A stretch of 35,248 nt of DNA from Clostridiales bacterium. Its GTDB lineage: Bacteria > Bacillota > Clostridia > Peptostreptococcales > Acidaminobacteraceae. Location of the stretch: positions 1-35,248 of the forward strand of contig JAIOSU010000027.1 of NCBI GenBank assembly GCA_021107455.1, written 5' to 3'. The notes under the pieces were generated by a model. The model saw only the letters and a list, made by a program, of their open reading frames with translations. It did not search any database and was not told where the DNA came from. Of the stretch, positions 7,142 through 14,658 are shown one piece after another. The translations under genes and the position numbers were made by a program. Within the stretch, counting starts at the first letter, position 1, and the number at the start of each line of letters is the position of its first letter.

Positions 7142-8551
7142 ATGCGTTTATTGAAGGCACTTGGAAAAATCAATAGTGAGAGATTGACTTCATTTCATAT
7201 GCCAGGACATAAAAATGGCAGATTGATCGGAGAATCTTTGAAGCCGTTCTTGGCATATGACATAACCGAAATCCCAGGTGCTGACAATTTACATCATTCC
7301 GAATCGTGTATTGAGGAGACGAAAATTGCCGTTTCAGAGTATTATGGTTCCAAGGTGAGTGAAATCCTTGTAGGTGGCAGCACTGTCGGTTTGATTTCAG
7401 CCATTCTTGGAGCAACCAATAGGGGGGATGAGATTCTCATCAACCGCAATGCACATCAGTCCATTTACAATGCTGTTGAACTCAATGGGCTCAAACCATT
7501 TTTTATTGCGCCTGAGTTTGATGACCATCTAAGCATACCTATAGGAATTGATGCCCATAGATTAAGAAGTAGAATTGAGGATATGTCAGCACCTAAAGCG
7601 TGTGTGTTGACATATCCCACTTATGAGGGTATATGTTATCCGATTGAAGACCTGATCGATGCTTGTCATGATGCTGGAATGATTGTGATTGTGGATGAGG
7701 CGCACGGTGCGCATTTGAAATTGTTCGGTGGTCCTTACAAGTCATCTCTTGAACTTGGGGCAGACATCGTCATTCAGAGTTTTCACAAGACCCTTCCGGC
7801 TATGACTCAAACAGCATGTATTCATTTTTCAGTGTCAAATAGATTGTCGGATTTTCAACTTGAAACTATCCTTTGGCATCTAAAAGCACTTCAGACCAGC
7901 AGTCCGTCCTATGTTCTGATGGCATCTATTGACGAAATGCTTTGCGTTATGGAGACCAAAGGTCCAGAGTATGTCAAATGGCTCAAATCAAGAATCGAAT
8001 CGTTTTATAAAAACGTATCAGGACTTGGCACTCTGAAGTGTTGCAATCAGGTGAACCAAGAAATCAGCAAGATCATTGTCTCCATTGCTCCTGAGTACTA
8101 TGACAATGAAAAATGGAACTGCGAGATTTTAGCTGAAAAATTAAGAAATGATTATCAGATTCAAGTTGAATACGCGACGAAGAGCATGTGTCTATTGATG
8201 ACTAGCATCGCAAACATCGATGATGATTTTGTGCGTCTTGAAAGGGCACTTGGTCAAATTGATGTCGCAACAGGAAAAAGTGTGAATCCACTTGATCCTC
8301 AAACGCATATACCGCTTGGGATGGTTTATGAAAGCATTTCCGATCCCAGTGTACAAGTTTTTAAAGCGAACGAAGCAAGAAATATGACGCGTATCAAAGT
8401 ACCGGTAAAAGAGTGTGTCGGCAAATTAGCCGGAGAATACGTCATCCCTTATCCACCAGGTATTCCTGTGATTGTTCCCGGAGAGAGGATTACATTAGAA
8501 TCTCTCCGTTTGATACCAGAAACAATGAAAGAAATCTATATTTTGAGGTGA
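7142..8551 (+). CDS. PLP-dependent Orn/Lys/Arg decarboxylase-family enzyme (YaaO-like)
   Basis: 469 residues, the length of the short fold-type-I decarboxylases lacking the N-terminal wing domain (B. subtilis YaaO/SpeA type). Near the N-terminus SFHMPGHKNG is the family hallmark. VDEAHGAHL supplies the PLP-pyridine aspartate, and the Schiff-base lysine is K216 in SFHKTLPAMTQ. The C-terminal part ends with the conserved YPPGIPVIVPGE. Substrate (lysine, arginine or ornithine) cannot be told from sequence. It occupies the yaaO position of the B. subtilis yaaO-yabC cluster. lepB follows after 4 bp, so they are co-transcribed. Confidence 0.9.
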   Translation: MRLLKALGKINSERLTSFHMPGHKNGRLIGESLKPFLAYDITEIPGADNLHHSESCIEETKIAVSEYYGSKVSEILVGGSTVGLISAILGATNRGDEILINRNAHQSIYNAVELNGLKPFFIAPEFDDHLSIPIGIDAHRLRSRIEDMSAPKACVLTYPTYEGICYPIEDLIDACHDAGMIVIVDEAHGAHLKLFGGPYKSSLELGADIVIQSFHKTLPAMTQTACIHFSVSNRLSDFQLETILWHLKALQTSSPSYVLMASIDEMLCVMETKGPEYVKWLKSRIESFYKNVSGLGTLKCCNQVNQEISKIIVSIAPEYYDNEKWNCEILAEKLRNDYQIQVEYATKSMCLLMTSIANIDDDFVRLERALGQIDVATGKSVNPLDPQTHIPLGMVYESISDPSVQVFKANEARNMTRIKVPVKECVGKLAGEYVIPYPPGIPVIVPGERITLESLRLIPETMKEIYILR

Positions 8552-8555
8552 AACC

Positions 8556-9116
8556 ATGGATAAGATCAAAAAAGAGTTGCTCGAATGGGGTCAAGCCATA
8601 TTGATCACTCTTGTAGTTTTTTTACTGTACAATATTTTTTTTGGAACGACTACTGTTTATAATACATCAATGTATCCGACGCTTGTCGAGAAAGACATGT
8701 TGTTCATGCTTAAAGTTGGATCCATCGAACAAGGAGACATCGTGTCCTTCAAATCCCAGTTGACTTTGACGGAAGCGGATTACGAGGGACTTAACTTCAT
8801 ACAGAAAATTCTTCACAAAGAAGGCGAAAGGAAAAACCTTATCAAGAGAGTCATTGCAGGTCCTGGTGATTCGATTTCAATCATCAGTGGTGTAGTCACT
8901 GTCAATGGGAAAGTCCTTGATGAACCCTACATCAATTCCAACACCAATAAAGATGTGGAGAACATAGTTGTCGGTGAGGGCAAGTACTTCATGATGGGTG
9001 ACAACAGGAGTGTGAGCTATGACTCCAGAGACCTTGGGCTGGTTGACGAGGAAGACATCATAGGCAAAGTACTTTTCAGATTTATGCCACTCAAAAAAAT
9101 CGGAACCGTGAATTAA
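8556..9116 (+). CDS. lepB: Type I signal peptidase
   Basis: Membrane-bound serine protease that cleaves Sec signal peptides outside the membrane. 186 residues, the compact Gram-positive form. One N-terminal membrane helix (about 13-29) is followed by box B with the nucleophile S38 in NTSMYPTL. The general base K97 is in NLIKRVIAGPGD, and box E is GDNRSVSYDSRD. ATG is preceded by GAGGTGAAACC. The gene sits between the YaaO-like enzyme and darA, where B. subtilis carries tmk. The secreted proteins of this window (surface protein at 1-1414, possibly others) would be substrates. Confidence 0.95.
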   Translation: MDKIKKELLEWGQAILITLVVFLLYNIFFGTTTVYNTSMYPTLVEKDMLFMLKVGSIEQGDIVSFKSQLTLTEADYEGLNFIQKILHKEGERKNLIKRVIAGPGDSISIISGVVTVNGKVLDEPYINSNTNKDVENIVVGEGKYFMMGDNRSVSYDSRDLGLVDEEDIIGKVLFRFMPLKKIGTVN

Positions 9117-9137
9117 TTGGTTTTTTTGTGGTATACT

Positions 9138-9143
9138 TATAAT
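9138..9143 (+). promoter_or_regulatory. Possible promoter of darA (-10 element)
   Basis: TATAAT at 9138-9143 in the 52-bp gap before darA. The -35 region is weak (TTGG followed by a T run), so darA probably has an additional promoter inside the operon. Confidence 0.4.
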
Positions 9144-9168
9144 AATAATCTCATGAGGAGGCGTTATT

Positions 9169-9492
9169 ATGAAATTGATTATAGCAATTGTCCACGACGA
9201 AGATGCTCACGCATTGGTTAAAAAATTGACAGCTGAAGATTTTGGTGTCACAAAGTTGGCTTCAACGGGCGGATTTTTGAAATCGGGCAATACGACTTTA
9301 ATAATCGGTACGCCAAAAGAACGTGTTGAGGAAGCAACAAAAATAATTGAAGATACATGTAAAACTCGAAAAGAGATTACCACAACGACTTCACTGATGG
9401 GTGACAACAGTGTCATGGGTATGCCGCTAGAAATTTCTGTCGGTGGAGCCACGGTTTTTGTCATTGATGTGGAAGATTATTTGAAATTGTAG
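9169..9492 (+). CDS. darA: DarA/PstA-like cyclic-di-AMP-binding PII-type protein
   Basis: 107 residues, corresponding to B. subtilis YaaQ (DarA), a trimeric PII-like receptor for c-di-AMP. The strand after the first helix, STGGFLKSGNTTLIIG, is the family signature and contributes to ligand binding. It lacks the PII T-loop uridylylation tyrosine, as the family does. It lies at the yaaQ position of the conserved cluster, directly before holB, with an AGGAGG ribosome site. Its downstream partner is not established in the family. Confidence 0.93.
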   Translation: MKLIIAIVHDEDAHALVKKLTAEDFGVTKLASTGGFLKSGNTTLIIGTPKERVEEATKIIEDTCKTRKEITTTTSLMGDNSVMGMPLEISVGGATVFVIDVEDYLKL

Positions 9493-9505
9493 GGGAATTA
9501 GTCAT

Positions 9506-10369
9506 ATGAATGTGTTTCACGCACAGCGTCAATTCTTGTCTGACGCACTAAGTAAAAACCGTTTGTCCCACAGTTATATCTTTTCCGGAACTGAGGACCT
9601 ACAATTTGCAAAGGCAATTGCAAAGATGATTTTATGCAAACAGGAACACACAGGATGTGATTCCTGTTCGTCTTGTTTAAAAGTAAATTCCGAAAACCAT
9701 CCGGATTTGAACGTAGTATCGCCTGATGGAGCATCCATAAAGAACGCTCAAGTGGAGGAACTACAAGAGTATATGTTCATCAGACCGTATGAGAGCAAGC
9801 ATAAGATCGCCATCATACATCAGTCGAACCTCATGACAGAGTCGGCTCAGAACAGGCTGCTAAAAATTCTGGAGGAACCTCCGGAGTATGCTGTATTTAT
9901 ATTTTTAACCCAAAATTTGGAAGGTATGCTCGAGACTCTTCAGTCGAGATGCCAAGTCCTCGGTTTCAATCTGGACGGTGAGTCAGAAACTGACGATTCA
10001 CCAGAAATAACCGAGAAGGCTGTTGATTTTATTCAAAGTATCGAAAATCGTGATATGGGTAGGATTCTGGAATTTGGTGCTTATGCGAAACAGGATAAGC
10101 AAAGATTTGTCAAATTTTTAAATAGAGTTATAATTATATTGAGAGATTTGATGATTTTTAGGGAAACACAAAATAAACAATTGATTCATGAGGTTAATTT
10201 TTCTATACTTGAAGAGAGAGGACAATTGATGAAATCATCTGGTAAATTAACAAGAAAGCAGATGGTGGAACTCATTTTGACCATAGATCATGTGGAACAA
10301 AAAATAAAAAACAATATGAATTTTGATTTAACAGTAGACAACCTGCTGTTTCATTGCATAGAAGACTAG
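9506..10369 (+). CDS. holB: DNA polymerase III delta' subunit
   Basis: Clamp-loader subunit, 287 residues, somewhat shorter than average. N-terminal HSYIFSGTE stands where a Walker A would be but lacks GKT, as usual for delta', which does not hydrolyse ATP. A zinc-binding cysteine set follows (C44, C51, C54, C57). The sensor region is NRLLKILEEPPEYAVFIFLT, and the SRC motif (QSRCQ) is present. Gene order darA-holB-ricT is the same as in B. subtilis apart from the missing yaaR. ricT begins 8 bp after the stop. Confidence 0.93.
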   Translation: MNVFHAQRQFLSDALSKNRLSHSYIFSGTEDLQFAKAIAKMILCKQEHTGCDSCSSCLKVNSENHPDLNVVSPDGASIKNAQVEELQEYMFIRPYESKHKIAIIHQSNLMTESAQNRLLKILEEPPEYAVFIFLTQNLEGMLETLQSRCQVLGFNLDGESETDDSPEITEKAVDFIQSIENRDMGRILEFGAYAKQDKQRFVKFLNRVIIILRDLMIFRETQNKQLIHEVNFSILEERGQLMKSSGKLTRKQMVELILTIDHVEQKIKNNMNFDLTVDNLLFHCIED

Positions 10370-10377
10370 GAGGAAAG

Positions 10378-11286
10378 ATGATCACTGTTGTTGGTGTGAG
10401 ATTTAAGAAAGCGGGAAAAATCTACTACTTCGATCCAGGCGACGTGGCTGTTGAAAAAGACAATCATGTCATTGTGGAAACCGCTAGAGGCATAGAGTAT
10501 GGTGAGTGTGTCATAGGTAAGAGGGATATTCCCGAGGACCAGATTGTAAGTCCGCTAAAGCCGGTACTTAGAGTATCGACTGCTGAAGACGATGCAAACC
10601 ACCTTGCCAATAAGGAAAAGGCTAAAGAGGCTTTTTCAATTTGTATAGATAAGATTAAAACGCATGAATTGGATATGAAATTGATTGATGTCGAGTATAC
10701 TTTTGATAATAATAAAGTGATTTTTTATTTTACAGCAGATGGTAGGATCGATTTCAGAGAACTCGTCAAAGATCTTGCAGCAATATTCAGAACTCGCATA
10801 GAGCTTAGACAAATCGGTGTCAGAGATGAATCGAAAATGGTCAAAGGCCTCGGTCCGTGCGGTCGGGAAATATGTTGTGGCAGTTGGCTTGGAGACTTTG
10901 CACCTGTATCGATAAAAATGGCAAAAGATCAAAATTTATCACTTAATCCGGTTAAAATTTCAGGACTTTGCGGTAGATTGATGTGTTGCCTAAAATACGA
11001 ATATGACACTTATGTCCAGATTCGTGTTGGGATGCCAAACAGAGGCGATAAAGTGAAGACACCAGATGGTCTTGCATATGTGGTGGATACCAATATATTG
11101 CTTGAGCAAGCTAAAGTAAGACACATTGTCAAAGAAAAACCTGAGGAACTCAGTGAGGATTTTGTCTCTTATCACAAAGATTTGATCAAAGTCGTTGAAG
11201 TCAACAGATATTCATCATCCAGTCCAAAACCTGCAGCAGATGCGGGTCCGGTGGATTTTGCCGAACTCAAAAAATTAGAGGATTAA
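10378..11286 (+). CDS. ricT: RicT/YaaT, PSP1-domain protein of the RicAFT complex
   Basis: 302 residues. In B. subtilis YaaT with YlbF and YmcA forms an iron-sulfur complex that promotes RNase Y-dependent RNA maturation and Spo0A activation. The two cysteine clusters are intact: GPCGREICC (from about residue 159) and GLCGRLMCC (from about 196). The frame is open 24 nt further upstream, but AGGAGG at 10368-10373 fixes ATG 10378 as the start. The C-terminal 40 residues are low-complexity (SSSSPKPAADA). It belongs to the darA-holB operon and ends at a hairpin. Confidence 0.95.
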   Translation: MITVVGVRFKKAGKIYYFDPGDVAVEKDNHVIVETARGIEYGECVIGKRDIPEDQIVSPLKPVLRVSTAEDDANHLANKEKAKEAFSICIDKIKTHELDMKLIDVEYTFDNNKVIFYFTADGRIDFRELVKDLAAIFRTRIELRQIGVRDESKMVKGLGPCGREICCGSWLGDFAPVSIKMAKDQNLSLNPVKISGLCGRLMCCLKYEYDTYVQIRVGMPNRGDKVKTPDGLAYVVDTNILLEQAKVRHIVKEKPEELSEDFVSYHKDLIKVVEVNRYSSSSPKPAADAGPVDFAELKKLED

Positions 11287-11292
11287 TAATGC

Positions 11293-11335
11293 AGACGTTT
11301 TGAACCTGATTTCAGTTTCAAAACGTCTTATTTTT
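11293..11335 (+). terminator. Terminator or attenuator between ricT and trmN6
   Basis: AGACGTTTTGAA (11293-11304) pairs perfectly with TTCAAAACGTCT (11317-11328), followed by TATTTTT. The trmN6 ribosome site begins immediately after, so some readthrough probably feeds the next two genes. Confidence 0.75.
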
Positions 11336-11345
11336 GGAGAATATT

Positions 11346-12134
11346 ATGAAAAATGAAATGCAATTGGTGCTACCACATGAGCGTGTCGATGACTTGCAGC
11401 TTAAAGGACTAAAAATTATCCAAGATCCCAAGGGCTTTTGCTTTGGTATAGACGCTGTCCTTCTCAGCAATTTCACCAAACTAAAATCAGGTGACACTGT
11501 AGTGGAATTTGGAACCGGAACGGGTATTATCCCAATTTTACTTTCGGGAAAAACCGAATTCAAAAAGATCTATGCATTTGAAGTACAAGAGCAAATGGCC
11601 GAAATGGCATCGAGAAGTGTACTTCTCAATGGACTTGAGAAACGGATAGAAATAATCCACGCCAATTTGATCGATGCGATCGAATATGTTCCCTCAGGAA
11701 CGGTAGATGTTGTCGTTTCCAACCCGCCATACATGTCAGGGAGTGGAGGACTGAAAAATCCATCGGATCTGAAGGCGATTTCAAGGCATGAAGTGCTATG
11801 TACCCTTGAAGATATTGTGGAAAAAGCAGCAAAATTGTTGAAATTTAGAGGAAAATTCTATTTAATCCACAGGCCTAATCGATTGGTGGATATATTTGTA
11901 CTTTGTAGAAAATACAAGCTTGAACCCAAACGTATTAGAATGATTCAACCTTTTGTCCATAAAAGTCCGAATATTTGTCTGATACAATGCGTTAAAGGTG
12001 GCAACTCGGAACTTATTGTTGAGGAGCCTCTTATTGTTTATGAGCAAAATGGGATGTTCACAAAAGAAATCTACGAGATTTATGGAATGGAAAATATTAC
12101 GGCGTTCACCAAAGAAAACGGGGAGGATTCATGA
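11346..12134 (+). CDS. trmN6: tRNA1(Val) A37 N6-methyltransferase family (YabB)
   Basis: About 262 residues. Class I SAM methyltransferase with motif I as VVEFGTGTGIIPI and the N6-adenine catalytic motif NPPY at about residue 129 (VVSNPPYMSG). The N-terminal PKGFCFGIDAVLLSNF is typical of YabB/TrmN6, which methylates A37 of tRNA-Val in E. coli. The frame is open from TTG 11334. ATG 11346, 6 nt after GGAGA, is the better start. It overlaps rsmI by 4 bp, as in the B. subtilis yabB-yabC neighbourhood; the small yazA between them is absent. Confidence 0.9.
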   Translation: MKNEMQLVLPHERVDDLQLKGLKIIQDPKGFCFGIDAVLLSNFTKLKSGDTVVEFGTGTGIIPILLSGKTEFKKIYAFEVQEQMAEMASRSVLLNGLEKRIEIIHANLIDAIEYVPSGTVDVVVSNPPYMSGSGGLKNPSDLKAISRHEVLCTLEDIVEKAAKLLKFRGKFYLIHRPNRLVDIFVLCRKYKLEPKRIRMIQPFVHKSPNICLIQCVKGGNSELIVEEPLIVYEQNGMFTKEIYEIYGMENITAFTKENGEDS

Positions 12135-12964
12135 TGTCCGGAAAATTGTATTTATGCGGAACACCAATTGGAAATCTCGAAGATATAACATTCAGAGTGC
12201 TTGAGACGCTTAAATCCTGTGATGTGGTCTATGCAGAGGATACCAGACATTCTATTAGACTTCTCAATCATTTTGGAATCAGTAAACCACTACACAGTTA
12301 CCATGATCACAATCAAGAGCAAGCAGGAAACGAAATCATTTCCAAAGTTCAAAAGGGTGAAAAGGTTGCGCTTATAACCGATGCGGGAATGCCAGGAATA
12401 TCTGATCCCGGAGAAAATCTGGTGGTCAAATGCATTGAATCCGATACGCCGTTTGAAATCATTCCTGGAGTCACAGCATTTTCGATGGCACTTGTAGGGT
12501 CGGGATTTTCTACAGGACAATTCGTATTTGAAGGATTCTTAAGTCGTGATAAAAGACAGAAGAGAAAACATATTGAGAGATTGAAATACGAGAGACGTAC
12601 ACTTCTATTTTACGAATCTCCTCATAGGCTCAAGGAGACTTTACGACTTTTATTTGAAGGGCTAGGAGACAGAAAGGCTGTGGTTGCAAGGGAACTTACG
12701 AAGAAATTCGAGACGTTCCAGCGTGGAAATTTGTCTGAATTGATGGAGTTTTATGATTCTGGGACTATAAAAGGTGAAATCGTCATTGTCCTCGAAGGCA
12801 GTGAAACTGATGCAGAACCTGTCTTTGATTTCTCTGAGATTCCGATCAAAGAGAGGTATGAGTCTTTAATGGAAGGCGGGCTTGACAACAAAGAAGCAAT
12901 GAAAGTGATCGCTAAAGAACGCAACATGAAAAAATCTGATGTTTACTCCTTGTTATTGGAATAA
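12131..12964 (+). CDS. rsmI: 16S rRNA C1402 ribose 2'-O-methyltransferase
   Basis: 277 residues of the SAM-dependent tetrapyrrole-methylase fold. GTPIGNLEDITFRVLE near the N-terminus, YAEDTR, TDAGMPGISDPG and IPGVTAF are RsmI signatures. It 2'-O-methylates C1402 in the decoding centre. ATG 12131 overlaps the trmN6 stop; ATG 12134 is possible too. GGGAGG lies at 12121-12126. A bidirectional terminator closes the operon against abrB. Confidence 0.96.
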   Translation: MMSGKLYLCGTPIGNLEDITFRVLETLKSCDVVYAEDTRHSIRLLNHFGISKPLHSYHDHNQEQAGNEIISKVQKGEKVALITDAGMPGISDPGENLVVKCIESDTPFEIIPGVTAFSMALVGSGFSTGQFVFEGFLSRDKRQKRKHIERLKYERRTLLFYESPHRLKETLRLLFEGLGDRKAVVARELTKKFETFQRGNLSELMEFYDSGTIKGEIVIVLEGSETDAEPVFDFSEIPIKERYESLMEGGLDNKEAMKVIAKERNMKKSDVYSLLLE

Positions 12965-12986
12965 TAATCCGATTAAACGCATAAAA

Positions 12987-13011
12987 ATCCCAGGCGACTT
13001 AAGCCTGGGAT
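12987..13011. terminator. Bidirectional terminator between rsmI and abrB
   Basis: ATCCCAGGC (12987-12995) pairs with GCCTGGGAT (13003-13011) around a 7-nt loop. The minus-strand exit has a TTTTTA tract and the plus-strand exit has CAATTTTAT. Confidence 0.85.
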
Positions 13012-13016
13012 CAATT

Positions 13017-13259
13017 TTATAATTCTTTGATTTCATCCACACAAGATGGACAAATATTTTTTCCTTTTACATTTTTTACGCCTTTAGCTTGACCGCAGAA
13101 AATGCATGCCGGCTCATATTTTTTAAGGATGATCGTTTCACCTTCAGTGAAAATCTCTAAAGCATCCTTTTCGCCAATCGCCAATGTTCTTCTCAGTTCG
13201 ATAGGAATAACAACTCTTCCGAGTTCGTCAACCTTACGTACGATACCTGTCGATTTCAT
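13017..13259 (-). CDS. abrB: AbrB-family transition-state regulator, clostridial type
   Basis: 80 residues. The N-terminal 50 form the swapped-hairpin AbrB DNA-binding fold: GIVRKVDELGRVVIPIELRR, then AIGEKDALEIF and IILKKY. The C-terminus carries CIFCG and CPSC, a likely zinc ribbon typical of clostridial AbrB and absent from B. subtilis AbrB. In Bacilli AbrB represses post-exponential genes and is itself repressed by Spo0A; whether that holds here is not shown. Start ATG has AGGAGG upstream. It sits at the B. subtilis abrB position (between rsmI and metG) and in the opposite orientation to them. Confidence 0.95.
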   Translation of the reverse strand: MKSTGIVRKVDELGRVVIPIELRRTLAIGEKDALEIFTEGETIILKKYEPACIFCGQAKGVKNVKGKNICPSCVDEIKEL

Positions 13260-13297
13260 CTAAAAACCTCCTGTTCGCTATATTGATTTATAAGTGA

Positions 13298-13326
13298 ATC
13301 ATAATATAATAATTTCCAGTTGTCAA
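13298..13326 (-). promoter_or_regulatory. Promoter of abrB
   Basis: On the minus strand TTGACA (13321-13326), 17-bp spacer, TATGAT (13298-13303), 38 bp before the start codon. Confidence 0.82.
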
Positions 13327-13353
13327 CAAAATGTGGTAGAAATACACAGTTGA

Positions 13354-13809
13354 TTAAGCTTCCGGTTTTTCTTCTCCGGTTTTCTCAACTTCAGAAACAA
13401 CGTCTTTGAATTCCTTCACTTTATCACCGAAATATTTGTCGTAAAGTGCTTTTCCGATGGATACGGTATGCATAAATGAGGAAAGTCCTCCGACAAAGTT
13501 TTGATTCTCGTTAATGGTATCGGTCACAGACTCTGCTGTTTCAGCTATGTTGTCAACAGTACCTCTGAATGCCTGAACATCATGTGCGACCTCGTCAGTG
13601 ATGGTTTCCAGATGTTTTGTGAGTAGTGGCACAACATCCATGGTGGCATCAATACTTTTACGGTTGCCATCGACAATCTGATTCACTTGTTTCATTACAA
13701 GCAAAGCGCGTCTAAGTATGAGCACCAGATAAATCAGTAGGGTAACCAGGCACCCCCAGAGTACGAATAATAGAAGATCCTTGAATGTGAAAATCATTTG
13801 ACTGCCCAT
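13354..13809 (-). CDS. Membrane-anchored coiled-coil protein (DUF948-like)
   Basis: 151 residues. Residues about 6-30 are one membrane helix (LLLFVLWGCLVTLLIYLVLI). A long amphipathic helical stretch with heptad-like spacing follows (VNQIVDGNRKSIDATMD... to about 115), then a conserved-looking GGLSSFMHTVSIGKALYDKY and a charged tail ending EEKPEA. This layout resembles DUF948/YtxG-type general stress proteins. Function is unknown. ATG is preceded by GGGAGGCATTC, and a good promoter lies just upstream. Its neighbours abrB and the gene at 13874-14257 are on the same strand, but each has its own promoter. Confidence 0.8.
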   Translation of the reverse strand: MGSQMIFTFKDLLLFVLWGCLVTLLIYLVLILRRALLVMKQVNQIVDGNRKSIDATMDVVPLLTKHLETITDEVAHDVQAFRGTVDNIAETAESVTDTINENQNFVGGLSSFMHTVSIGKALYDKYFGDKVKEFKDVVSEVEKTGEEKPEA

Positions 13810-13842
13810 GAATGCCTCCCTTTAGAATATATTGTTAGTCAC

Positions 13843-13871
13843 ATTATACCCCAAAAAAGATTTTGTAACAA
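13843..13871 (-). promoter_or_regulatory. Promoter of the membrane coiled-coil gene
   Basis: On the minus strand TTGTTA (13866-13871), 17-bp spacer, TATAAT (13843-13848). Confidence 0.75.
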
Positions 13872-13873
13872 GT

Positions 13874-14257
13874 TTAGCGGACATTGAAGGCGCGGTCGTT
13901 GATTCTGATTTTATTTGCGTCGATATATAGTGAGGAATCATTGATATTCACAGCGAAATTTGGAATGGAGACAAAGATGTCATCGGTTTCAGAGTGTTTT
14001 GCTGCAGTGAATTCACCGAATCCAAGGTCGTCATATGACACAACATTGAGGTTTTCGTTGGATAAATCAAGTTCTGATTTCAGGTCGTGGTCAATGTAAT
14101 AAAAAGCTTTTACATCTTCAAAAATGATTTCAACCGGGTCGACTTCATTGCGACTGCTGATAGCGACAGAAATTTTATCAAAGTCCATATCGATGTTCAG
14201 GGAGTTGATTTTTCCTTTGGCGAAAGCATCTAAAAACGGATGGACGTTATTAACCAT
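13874..14257 (-). CDS. Hypothetical protein, beta-rich, 127 residues
   Basis: No family recognised with confidence. It is an acidic soluble protein without signal peptide or membrane segment. Alternating short hydrophobic strands (INSLNIDMDFDKISVAIS, VEIIFEDVKAFYYIDH, DIFVSIPNFAVNI) suggest a small beta sandwich or barrel, perhaps YxiG-like. ATG follows GAGGTGACCT, and a TTGCAC-17-TATTAA promoter is present, so expression is likely. It is divergent from the metG T-box transcript. The B. subtilis order has nothing at this place. Confidence 0.7.
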   Translation of the reverse strand: MVNNVHPFLDAFAKGKINSLNIDMDFDKISVAISSRNEVDPVEIIFEDVKAFYYIDHDLKSELDLSNENLNVVSYDDLGFGEFTAAKHSETDDIFVSIPNFAVNINDSSLYIDANKIRINDRAFNVR

Positions 14258-14291
14258 AGGTCACCTCTTTCTTTTGAATTAAGCAAGTATA

Positions 14292-14320
14292 TTAATATCA
14301 CATTACCACCCTACGTGCAA
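14292..14320 (-). promoter_or_regulatory. Promoter of the 127-residue hypothetical gene
   Basis: On the minus strand TTGCAC (14315-14320), 17-bp spacer, TATTAA (14292-14297). Confidence 0.6.
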
Positions 14321-14335
14321 CAAGTTTTTTTTATG

Positions 14336-14364
14336 TTGCATTAAATCAGGTGTTATGTTACAAT
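14336..14364 (+). promoter_or_regulatory. Promoter of the metG T-box transcript
   Basis: TTGCAT (14336-14341), 17-bp spacer, TACAAT (14359-14364). It is back-to-back with the minus-strand promoter at 14292-14320. Confidence 0.75.
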
Positions 14365-14388
14365 TTCCCTAAATTATCGGATATAAAA

Positions 14389-14622
14389 GGTTATGATGGG
14401 AAGAGTACCTATGCTGGCATCTAAAGAGAGTCGACGATTGGTGGAAGTCGATGGTGATGGAGTAGGGAAGATGGTCCTTGAACCGCTATGCTGAATTGAT
14501 TTAGGCATGGACGTTGGTGTACGTTATAACACAGTGCTGAGCACATCGAGGGCTGCATTTGCAGAACTAGGGTGGTACCGCGGAATTTACTTTCGTCCCT
14601 ATTGTAGGGAGGGGAGTTTTTT
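14389..14622 (+). promoter_or_regulatory. T-box leader of metG, specifier AUG (Met)
   Basis: Stem I opens with GGTTATGATGGGAAGAGTA (AGTA motif). Its 3' strand carries GAAG-ATG-G-TCCTTGAACC, with ATG at 14471-14473 as specifier; the layout matches the well-studied glyQS leader (GAAA-GGC-A). The T-box AGGGTGGTACCGCGG lies at about 14569-14583. The terminator stem ACTTTCGTCCCTA/TAGGGAGGGGAGT is followed by T6 to 14622. Uncharged tRNA-Met should induce metG. Confidence 0.93.
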
Positions 14623-14658
14623 GTTTTTTTGAGAAGAAAAAATTGAGGAGAGTGACTT

